From assembly GCF_014384895.1 (NCBI RefSeq), contig NZ_JACRSQ010000015.1:27318-91317 (forward strand): a DNA stretch of 64,000 nucleotides. The letters are read 5' to 3'. Positions 42,745 through 49,926 of the stretch are shown piece after piece. The notes beneath the pieces are model-generated. The model saw nothing but the letters and a program-made list of their open reading frames with translations. It was not told the origin of the DNA and did not search any database. Position 1 is the first letter of the stretch. Every line of letters starts with the position of its first letter. The DNA is from Bianquea renquensis (GTDB lineage Bacteria > Bacillota > Clostridia > Lachnospirales > Bianqueaceae). The translations under genes were made by a program, and so were the position numbers.

Positions 42745-43554
42745 TTGGGAAAGCTATCGATTTTGCTGGTAGATGATAACAGCATTTTCCGATCTTTGGT
42801 AAGAGATTATATCGAACAACAGGAGGATATGGAAGTTGTTGGGGAAGCGGGTGATGGTGAGGAAGCGTTAGAACAGATAGAAAATCTAATGCCAGACCTG
42901 GTACTCTTGGACATTATCATGCCGAGATTTGATGGGCTGGCAGTGCTAGAAAAACTCTGGGAGATGAATCTGGAGAAGCGGCCAGTCGTTATGGTCTTAT
43001 CGGCGGTGGGGCAAGACTCCATCACGGAACGGGCGCTCCATCTAGGGGCGACATATTACATTGCGAAACCTTTTGAAATGGATCTGTTAATACAAAGAAT
43101 CCGCCAGATGAAAGGCTCTCACCGAGTGATCACCTCTTCCCCTCCTCGACAGGAGAGCGGCGTTTCTATCTCAATCCCGATGAAGTCAGTCCCCATAACA
43201 AGAGATATTGAGACAGAAGTAACCAATATGATCCACGAGATTGGAGTTCCCGCGCACATTAAGGGATATCAATATTTGCGGGAAGCCATCATGATGGCGA
43301 TCGAAGATATGGATATTCTCAATGCTATAACAAAGCAATTATACCCCGAGATCAGTAAAAAGTTTGATACGACGCCCAGCCGTGTCGAACGAGCAATCCG
43401 GCATGCAATTGAGGTTGCCTGGAGCAGAGGGAAGATGGATACCATTGACAAAATTTTCGGCTATTCCATTAATACAGGGAAAGGCAAGCCCACCAACAGC
43501 GAATTTATCGCTCTCATCGCAGACCGCCTTCGCCTTGAATTAAAGGCCGGCTGA
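42745..43554 (+). CDS. spo0A: Sporulation master regulator Spo0A (TTG start)
   Basis: A 269-aa response regulator. Receiver: acidic DDN at 10-12, phosphorylated Asp56 in LLDIIMP, and lysine in IAKPFEM. Effector domain: TNMIHEIGVPAHIKGYQYLREAIMMAIED and the recognition helix SRVERAIRHAIEVAWSRG, both nearly invariant in endosporeformers. Start is TTG after aaggggg. This protein establishes the organism as a spore former. Confidence 0.98.
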   Translation: MGKLSILLVDDNSIFRSLVRDYIEQQEDMEVVGEAGDGEEALEQIENLMPDLVLLDIIMPRFDGLAVLEKLWEMNLEKRPVVMVLSAVGQDSITERALHLGATYYIAKPFEMDLLIQRIRQMKGSHRVITSSPPRQESGVSISIPMKSVPITRDIETEVTNMIHEIGVPAHIKGYQYLREAIMMAIEDMDILNAITKQLYPEISKKFDTTPSRVERAIRHAIEVAWSRGKMDTIDKIFGYSINTGKGKPTNSEFIALIADRLRLELKAG

Positions 43555-43573
43555 TCAAACTCGCGAAAACAGG

Positions 43574-43605
43574 ATCCACGGCAGGTATTGAGGCCGTGGA
43601 TTTAT
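43574..43605 (+). terminator. Weak terminator after spo0A
   Basis: A 9-bp stem (43574-43582 with 43593-43601) and ten-base loop, followed by TTATT. Confidence 0.6.
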
Positions 43606-43654
43606 TGCGTAAGAAAACCGTAATGGACTTATCATAAATACAGAGGGACATACC

Positions 43655-43684
43655 TTGATTTTCAATAATAGTGTATGGTATAAT
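43655..43684 (+). promoter_or_regulatory. Sigma-A promoter for the flavoprotein-pro operon
   Basis: TTGATT (43655-43660), 18-bp spacer, perfect TATAAT (43679-43684), leading to a long structured leader. Confidence 0.68.
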
Positions 43685-43832
43685 AATCGCATTAGCGATT
43701 GCATTGGCCATTATCGGTGTCGGCCGCGCGGTGAGCGAAGCGAACAATCCGCGCGACCGTGTGCAACCGCCAAAGGGTACAGAAACTCGTCGATACAGGG
43801 AAGGAAAAGATCGATCGCTTATTTTTCACACG

Positions 43833-43896
43833 GCAATTTGTGCCGGAGCGCCACAAATTGCTCTGGGGGCAGAATTCGCCCCGTCGCTAGCGCTCC
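43833..43896 (+). other. Structured leader, possible pseudoknot before the flavoprotein
   Basis: Hairpin 1: gcaatttgtg (43833-43842) pairs with cacaaattgc (43852-43861). Hairpin 2: ggggc (43866-43870) with gcccc (43878-43882). The loop of hairpin 1, ggagcgc (43845-43851), is the exact complement of gcgctcc (43890-43896), just 15 bases before the start at 43912, so a pseudoknot can form next to the ribosome site. Confidence 0.5.
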
Positions 43897-43911
43897 AGAA
43901 TGGAGATTGCT

Positions 43912-45138
43912 ATGGAGGACGTGACCGTCATCGGTGCGGGCGCATCGGGGTTGACGGCAGCTATAAATAGCGCCCGCCACGGGGCGAAGGTCCTACTCAT
44001 TGAGAAAATGGACCGGGTTGGAAAAAAGCTGTTGGCCACTGGAAATGGGCGGTGCAACATCAGCAATGTAAAGGTGTCGCTGTCTCGATACCATGGCACT
44101 TGTACCCATCTGCTGAAAAGTGTGATGGCAGACTACGGCGGAGATGCGACAAGGCGTTTTTTTGCGGAAATCGGTATCGAGTATCGCCGGGAAGAAGACA
44201 GGTTGTACCCCTATTCATTGCAGGCATCCAGCGTTTTAGATGTCCTTCGCTATGAGGTTGCGCGGCAAGGAGTTCAATGTGTGACAGGTTGCATGGTAAA
44301 AGATATCATTCCGGGCGATTCCTTTTCGATTCAAACCAGCGAAGGTCTATTTCAGAGCCACCGGGTGATTCTCGCGGCTGGCGGGAAGGCTTCAAGCAAA
44401 CTGGGCTCCGCAGGGGAAGGTTATGAGATTGCGAGAAAGCTGGGAATCCGAGTCAGCCGTCTCTTTCCAGCTCTCGTTAAGCTGCGATGCGAAAGCCCCT
44501 ATCTCAAAAGGCTAGCAGGAGTTAAGGTTGAACAGGGCGTCGCCAGTGTCTGGGTGGGACAGAAAATGCTTCGACAGGAAGAAGGAGAAATTCTTTTCAC
44601 ACCGGATGGCCTCTCTGGACCTCCGATTCTACAGCTCAGCAGATGCGCAGCGCAGGGATTAGCGGAAAAGAAAGAGGTCCTGATCATACTGGATCTTTTC
44701 CCTGCCATGGAAGAGGAGCAGCTTTTTCAAATGTTGAAAGGAAGAACCCAGCGGCTGAGCTATAAGACTGTGGAGGAATCCTTCAATGGATTGCTTCATA
44801 AAAAGCTGACGCCAGTTCTTTTGGCATATACTGGATTGGACGGAACCCGAGAGTCGGGGACTCTGTCCAACCGCGAGCTTTGGATACTGGTGAAGCAGAT
44901 GAAAGGGATGAAATTTCCAGTCACAGCCACAGGGCCATGGCAGGAGGCGCAGGTGACGGCGGGCGGGATCGTCGCGGGGGAAGTGACGGGCACCTTAGAG
45001 GCGAAGCGATATCCAGGATTATTTTTCTCTGGGGAAGTGTTGGACATCGATGGAGACTGCGGTGGTTTCAACCTACAGTGGGCGTGGAGCAGTGGCCTAT
45101 TGGCAGGGCGAAATGCGGCCATATCCATAGCGAAATAA
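43912..45138 (+). CDS. BaiN/HI0933-family NAD(P)/FAD-dependent oxidoreductase
   Basis: The ATG at 43912 (tggag upstream) gives 408 aa; an earlier ATG at 43900 lacks a site. FAD-binding GAGASGLTAAINSARHGAKVLLIEK, GKKLLATGNGRCNISN, LAAGGKAS and the C-terminal LDIDGDCGGFNLQWAWSSGLLAG mark the HI0933/YhiN family. One member, BaiN, acts in bile-acid dehydroxylation in Clostridium, but most have unknown substrates. It heads the operon with proB and the fused 5-FCL-proA. Confidence 0.88.
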   Translation: MEDVTVIGAGASGLTAAINSARHGAKVLLIEKMDRVGKKLLATGNGRCNISNVKVSLSRYHGTCTHLLKSVMADYGGDATRRFFAEIGIEYRREEDRLYPYSLQASSVLDVLRYEVARQGVQCVTGCMVKDIIPGDSFSIQTSEGLFQSHRVILAAGGKASSKLGSAGEGYEIARKLGIRVSRLFPALVKLRCESPYLKRLAGVKVEQGVASVWVGQKMLRQEEGEILFTPDGLSGPPILQLSRCAAQGLAEKKEVLIILDLFPAMEEEQLFQMLKGRTQRLSYKTVEESFNGLLHKKLTPVLLAYTGLDGTRESGTLSNRELWILVKQMKGMKFPVTATGPWQEAQVTAGGIVAGEVTGTLEAKRYPGLFFSGEVLDIDGDCGGFNLQWAWSSGLLAGRNAAISIAK

Positions 45139-45151
45139 ATGGAGGACGAAT

Positions 45152-45958
45152 ATGAGAGACGTGGTGACACAAAAGAAAAGGGTTGTGGTGAAGATCGGAT
45201 CCTCATCCCTTACCCATCCAACTGGAAAAATCAATCTACATAAGGTGGAACAGCTTGCGGTGGAATTGACGGACATTAAGAATAGAGGATTGGATGTGGT
45301 TCTGGTATCATCAGGCGCAATCGCCGTAGGGACCAGCGCCCTCGGTCTGGAAGCAAAACCGGAGAAACTCGCATGTAGACAGGCGGCGGCGGCTGTCGGT
45401 CAGGCGGCGCTCATGCAGATTTATGAAAAGTTCTTTTCCGAGTACCGGCAGCGAATCGCCCAGATTCTTTTGACGAAATCCATTATGGATGCGGAGATTC
45501 GCAGGAGAAACGCGCAAAACACTATCCATGAGCTGTTCTCCTATAATGTCATTCCCATCGTCAATGAAAACGACACCATCGCGACAGATGAAATCGAAGT
45601 CTATGACGAGTTTGGCGACAATGACACGTTATCGGCATTGGTGGCGGAGCTGGTTGGCGCCGACATACTGATCCTGCTGTCCGATATCGATGGCCTGTAT
45701 ACGTCCGACCCCAACACGGATCCCGATGCAAAGCTCATTTATTATGTCGATGAAATCACGCCGGATATTGAAAAAATGGCTTCCGGCGCTGTAACCAAGG
45801 TGGGAACGGGGGGCATGAGAACGAAGCTGCGCGCGGCACAGATTGCCAGCGATGCGGGTATCGACATGATCATTGCCAATGCCAGCCCTCTCGACAATAT
45901 CGGTAAAATCATGGACGGGGAAGAAATCGGAACCTTTTTTAAGGCAAGGGGAAAGTAA
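45152..45958 (+). CDS. proB: Glutamate 5-kinase
   Basis: A 268-aa amino-acid kinase: VVKIGSSSLTHP, LVSSGAIAVG, NENDTIATDE, FGDNDTLSALVA and GTGGMRTKLRAAQIA are all present. It lacks the C-terminal PUA domain of the E. coli enzyme, a common short form. It phosphorylates glutamate; the product is passed to ProA, encoded in the next gene. Confidence 0.95.
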   Translation: MRDVVTQKKRVVVKIGSSSLTHPTGKINLHKVEQLAVELTDIKNRGLDVVLVSSGAIAVGTSALGLEAKPEKLACRQAAAAVGQAALMQIYEKFFSEYRQRIAQILLTKSIMDAEIRRRNAQNTIHELFSYNVIPIVNENDTIATDEIEVYDEFGDNDTLSALVAELVGADILILLSDIDGLYTSDPNTDPDAKLIYYVDEITPDIEKMASGAVTKVGTGGMRTKLRAAQIASDAGIDMIIANASPLDNIGKIMDGEEIGTFFKARGK

Positions 45959-47770
45959 ATGGATAAGCGCGCGCTGCGGCGAGAAATGAGACGAAGACGG
46001 CAGGCCTTTTCCGAGACGGAGCGGCTGGACATGAGCCAGATGGCATGGCGCTGGCTGTGGGAGAATACGCTTTTTCGGCAGGCGCAAACGATATTTCTCT
46101 ATCTAGGCTTTGGGAGTGAGATGGAGACGGCGGGCCTGGCGGAGGAGTGTTGGAAGCAGGGAAAACGAACGGCTTTCCCGAGAGTGACCGGTCCAAGGCA
46201 AATGGAATTTTTCTACGCGACAGCGCTGAACAATTTTGAAGTCAGCTCATATGGGGTATTGGAACCTCCCTATGAAGAGGCGAAAAAAGCTTTGCCAGAC
46301 GCAGGGACTGTGATCCTTGTTCCTGGGCTAGCCTTTGACCGGAGAGGCTATCGGGTCGGGTACGGAGGCGGTTACTATGACGCCTATCTCGCCCACTATC
46401 CGGACAGCACCGCGATTGGGACATGCTTTGATTTTCAGCTGTTGACCGGGGAACTCCCGGCAGAACCCCATGATCGGCCATTGCAGTACGTGGTAACGCC
46501 AAAGAAAGGAATGATGAGTATGAAGACGGAACTTCAGATAAAGGGAGCGGCCCTGCGAGAAGCCTCCCGGGAATTGTCAAATACAGGATCCGCAAAGAAA
46601 GATGAGGGGTTGCGGGCTGCGGCAAAGGCCCTGAGACGCCATCAAGGTGAAATCTTAGCGGCCAATCAGCTCGATGTACAGGCCGCAAGAGAAAAGGGGG
46701 TGCGGGAGGCGATGATCGACCGGCTAGTTTTGACGGAGCAGAGAATCGACAAGATAGCGCAGGCCCTGGAGAATCTCACAAGCTTGCGCGACCCCGTCGG
46801 CGAGGTGCTGTGGATGCGAACCCGGCCTAACGGCTTGAGAATCGGGAAAAAGCGAGTGCCGCTGGGTGTTGTAGGGATCATCTATGAGTCAAGGCCCAAT
46901 GTGACGGCGGACGCCTTCGGCCTATGCTTCAAGTCGGGAAATGGAGTCATGCTGCGTGGAGGCAGCGATGCGATTCAATCCAACGCGGCCATCGTAGCGG
47001 CGTTGAAGGAAGGGCTGAGCGAAGCAGGGCTGAATCCAGAAGCCGTTCAGCTAGTGGAGGATACATCCAGGGAGACAGCGGCGGAGATGATGCGGCTGCG
47101 AGAGTACATTGATGTACTGATTCCCCGGGGAGGCGCCGGCCTGATTCAAAGCGTGGTCAATGAAGCAACGATCCCCGTCATTGAGACAGGAACGGGCAAT
47201 TGCCATATCTTTATCGACGAGAGCGCAGATCGGTCCATGGCTGTGTCCATCACCGTGAACGCGAAGACGCAGCGACCTGGCGTATGCAATGCGGCGGAGA
47301 GTCTTCTCGTTCACCAAAAAGCGGCAGCCTCCCACCTGCCCGCCATTGCCAAGGCGCTTATGGAAAAAGGCGTGGAGCTGCGCGGCGATGAGCAGAGCCG
47401 TGCGCTGGTTCCTGGTATGAGGCCGGCCACAGAGGAGGATTGGGGCACAGAGTATACGGATTTGATCATGTCGGTCAAAATTGTGCGGGACATTGAAGAG
47501 GCAATTCAACATATCAACCGATATAACACCAGACACTCAGAGGCAATCATCACACAGAATTACGCCAATGCAGAGCGATTTTTACAGGAAATCGATGCGG
47601 CGGCAGTCTATGTCAACGCCTCCACGCGCTTTACAGACGGCGAGGAATTTGGCTTTGGCGCAGAGATTGGAATCAGCACGCAGAAACTTCACGCCACAGG
47701 TCCCATGGGATTAGAGGAATTGACCGCGACAAAATATGTCGTGTATGGGGATGGACAGATTCGGTCATAA
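45959..47770 (+). CDS. proA: Fused 5-formyltetrahydrofolate cyclo-ligase / glutamate-5-semialdehyde dehydrogenase
   Basis: A single 603-aa frame. Residues 1-187 are 5-FCL: KRALRREMRRRRQAF start, phosphate/ATP loop VPGLAFDRRGYRVGYGGGYYDAYL and the C-terminal H-D pair. Residues 188-603 are a full-length ProA (416 aa): SRPNVTADAFGLCFKSGNGVMLRGGSDA, catalytic Cys in RPGVCNAAESLL, and EEFGFGAEIGIST. No stop separates them. An internal ATG (46520) with aaagga before it could also start ProA alone. With proB this completes the first two proline steps; 5-FCL salvages folate. The link between the two functions is not obvious. Confidence 0.92.
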   Translation: MDKRALRREMRRRRQAFSETERLDMSQMAWRWLWENTLFRQAQTIFLYLGFGSEMETAGLAEECWKQGKRTAFPRVTGPRQMEFFYATALNNFEVSSYGVLEPPYEEAKKALPDAGTVILVPGLAFDRRGYRVGYGGGYYDAYLAHYPDSTAIGTCFDFQLLTGELPAEPHDRPLQYVVTPKKGMMSMKTELQIKGAALREASRELSNTGSAKKDEGLRAAAKALRRHQGEILAANQLDVQAAREKGVREAMIDRLVLTEQRIDKIAQALENLTSLRDPVGEVLWMRTRPNGLRIGKKRVPLGVVGIIYESRPNVTADAFGLCFKSGNGVMLRGGSDAIQSNAAIVAALKEGLSEAGLNPEAVQLVEDTSRETAAEMMRLREYIDVLIPRGGAGLIQSVVNEATIPVIETGTGNCHIFIDESADRSMAVSITVNAKTQRPGVCNAAESLLVHQKAAASHLPAIAKALMEKGVELRGDEQSRALVPGMRPATEEDWGTEYTDLIMSVKIVRDIEEAIQHINRYNTRHSEAIITQNYANAERFLQEIDAAAVYVNASTRFTDGEEFGFGAEIGISTQKLHATGPMGLEELTATKYVVYGDGQIRS

Positions 47771-47823
47771 CCATCCCGTCAAATCGTTTTGAGCTGCTGT
47801 CCAGTGGGCAGAATGGAGGAAAC

Positions 47824-48438
47824 ATGATTGCATTTGTGGAGGGAACGCTGAGGGATATAGGAGAAGATCAGGTGGTCCTTGAGAATCATGGTATCGGATA
47901 CCAGATTTTTACTCCTGTCCACGAAGAATTGCTGCGAAAAGGGATTGGAAGTAAGATTTGCCTTTACACGTATCTAAATGTGCGGGAGGATGCGCTGACG
48001 CTGTATGGTTTTTTGCAGCCAGAAGTTCTGACCCTATTTCGACAGTTGATCAATGTCAATGGAGTTGGCCCCAAATACGCGCTGGCGATTCTGACTGCCT
48101 TATCTGCTGAGACGGTGATCCTAGCCATTGCCCAGGGAGATCACAAGACCCTGAGCAAGGTCAGCGGTATCGGACCGAAAACCGCCCAGCGGATTATTCT
48201 GGATCTAAAAGATAAGGTCAGCGTCTCAATGGTGGCAGAGCCCGCGGCTCCAGCAGGATCATCTGCGGTCTCGCCGGCCCCAGGATCCGGAGTAACGGCG
48301 CAAGCGATTTTGGCGCTGGAAGCACTGGGATATGCGCAGGCGGATGCTGCCGCCGCCGTGCGGCAGGTTATGCGCCCGGATGCGTCCGTACAGGATTTGA
48401 TTAAAGAAAGCCTGACACTTTTGTCGGCGGGGTACTGA
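47824..48438 (+). CDS. ruvA: Holliday junction protein RuvA
   Basis: A 204-aa RuvA: OB domain (MIAFVEGTLRDIGEDQVVLENHGIGYQIF), two HhH motifs (LINVNGVGPKYALAIL and LSKVSGIGPKTAQRIILDLKDK) and the C-terminal RuvB-binding domain after a Pro/Ala linker. RuvA tetramers bind four-way junctions. Confidence 0.96.
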   Translation: MIAFVEGTLRDIGEDQVVLENHGIGYQIFTPVHEELLRKGIGSKICLYTYLNVREDALTLYGFLQPEVLTLFRQLINVNGVGPKYALAILTALSAETVILAIAQGDHKTLSKVSGIGPKTAQRIILDLKDKVSVSMVAEPAAPAGSSAVSPAPGSGVTAQAILALEALGYAQADAAAAVRQVMRPDASVQDLIKESLTLLSAGY

Positions 48439-48456
48439 TGAGTGAGAGGATATGGT

Positions 48457-49503
48457 ATGGAAGATATTCAGAAGGAACTCGACCGTTTTGAGCGAATCAT
48501 CGATGTCACCATGAAACAGGAGGACAATGATATCGAAAAAACCCTTCGCCCCAAGCGCTTTGAGGATTATATAGGGCAGGAAGAAGTGAAGGAGACTCTC
48601 CGCGTCTTTATTCAAGCCGCGCAAAAGCGAGGCGAATCGCTGGATCATGTATTGCTTTACGGTCCGCCGGGACTGGGAAAGACTACGCTGGCCGGAATCA
48701 TCGCGCACGAGATGGGAGTCCACATGAAAGTGACCACGGGGCCAGCGATTGAACGGCCAGGGGACATGGCCGCCATATTGAATAGTTTAGGTTCTGGCGA
48801 TGTCCTATTTATCGATGAGATCCACCGTCTCAACCGGCAGGTGGAGGAAATCCTGTATCCGGCTATGGAAGATTTTGCTATCGACATTATGATTGGAAAG
48901 GGGCCCTCGGCCAAGTCAATTCGTCTGGATTTGCCGCGTTTTACTTTGGTGGGAGCCACTACACGGGCGGGCTTGCTTTCCGCTCCTCTGCGGGATCGAT
49001 TTGGTATGCTCCATCACATGGAGTTTTACACGGAGCAGGAGCTGGTGCGAATTGTGAAACAGTCAGCTAGACAGCTGGAGGTGGAGATCGATGATGAGGG
49101 CGCAGGGGAGATTGCCAGACGATCCCGTGGAACTCCCAGGCTGGCCAATCGAATGTTGAAACGAGTGCGGGATTTCGCTCAGGTTCAATTTGATGGGAAT
49201 ATTACCCTTGAGATCGCACTGCATGCGCTAAACGCACTGAAGGTGGATCCCAATGGATTGGATACGGTCGATCGAAAAATGCTTTTGGCGATGATCGATA
49301 TGTTTGACGGCGGACCTGTGGGGCTGGATACCTTAGCGGCGACGATAGGGGAGGATCCGGGAACCATTGAAGACGTATGCGAGCCGTACCTGATGCAGCA
49401 AGGGTTTATTCAGCGGACCCCGAGGGGAAGAGTTGTCACCGCTGCATGTCTTCGATATTTTCATCGAGAATTGCCCGGCAACGCTGGACAGATATCATTA
49501 TAA
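48457..49503 (+). CDS. ruvB: Holliday junction helicase RuvB
   Basis: A 348-aa AAA+ ATPase. The ATG at 48457 with gagagga is preferred to the GTG at 48442. Walker A GPPGLGKTT (69-77), Walker B LFIDEIHRL, sensor GATTRAG and the C-terminal winged helix with GFIQRTPRGRV. It drives branch migration with RuvA. Confidence 0.96.
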   Translation: MEDIQKELDRFERIIDVTMKQEDNDIEKTLRPKRFEDYIGQEEVKETLRVFIQAAQKRGESLDHVLLYGPPGLGKTTLAGIIAHEMGVHMKVTTGPAIERPGDMAAILNSLGSGDVLFIDEIHRLNRQVEEILYPAMEDFAIDIMIGKGPSAKSIRLDLPRFTLVGATTRAGLLSAPLRDRFGMLHHMEFYTEQELVRIVKQSARQLEVEIDDEGAGEIARRSRGTPRLANRMLKRVRDFAQVQFDGNITLEIALHALNALKVDPNGLDTVDRKMLLAMIDMFDGGPVGLDTLAATIGEDPGTIEDVCEPYLMQQGFIQRTPRGRVVTAACLRYFHRELPGNAGQISL

Positions 49504-49524
49504 GTGTAAAACAGGAGGCGCAGC

Positions 49525-49926
49525 ATGGGGGAAAAGCGTAGAATCGAGGTCAATATTGGCGGGTATGTGTATAAGTTGATGGGGGAAGAATCGGAGGAGC
49601 ACATGCAGCAGGTGGCGATGTACATCGATGAGAAGATCCGGCAGGTTCAAAAGATGACATCCGCCCAGAGCCTTAGCAGGGACTATGTGGCAGTATTGGC
49701 CTCCATCAACGTCGCCGATGATTTTTTGAAACTGCTGGAGCACGTCCAGATTCAGCAGGAGCGAATGGAAGAGCTCACACAAAAATCCAAGGAGTTGGAA
49801 GATAAGCTGGATGAATATCAGGATGAACTGATGAGCTTGGAACAAGAAAATTTGAATTATCGCGAATTGGTGGAGGAGCTTCAGCTGGAAATTCTGCGGT
49901 TCAAGGAACAAGGAAAAAATGAATAG
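49525..49926 (+). CDS. zapA: Cell division protein ZapA
   Basis: A 133-aa ZapA: RIEVNIGGYVYKLMGEESEEHMQQVAMYIDEKIRQV followed by a long coiled coil. ZapA cross-links FtsZ filaments. Its end overlaps the U32 peptidase start by 8 bases. Confidence 0.92.
   Translation: MGEKRRIEVNIGGYVYKLMGEESEEHMQQVAMYIDEKIRQVQKMTSAQSLSRDYVAVLASINVADDFLKLLEHVQIQQERMEELTQKSKELEDKLDEYQDELMSLEQENLNYRELVEELQLEILRFKEQGKNE

Larger units (their letters stand above)
43555..43911. other. Region between spo0A and the flavoprotein gene
   Basis: Holds a weak terminator (43574-43605), a sigma-A promoter (43655-43684) and a leader of about 220 bases with strong secondary structure (43833-43896). An open frame at 43671-43970 encodes a hydrophobic start but begins inside the promoter and is doubted. 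Confidence 0.6.

Noticed and set aside
43671..43970. 99-aa open frame with a hydrophobic N-terminus
   Set aside because: It begins inside the promoter (43655-43684), lacks a ribosome site and overlaps the flavoprotein start; it is more likely a structured leader.
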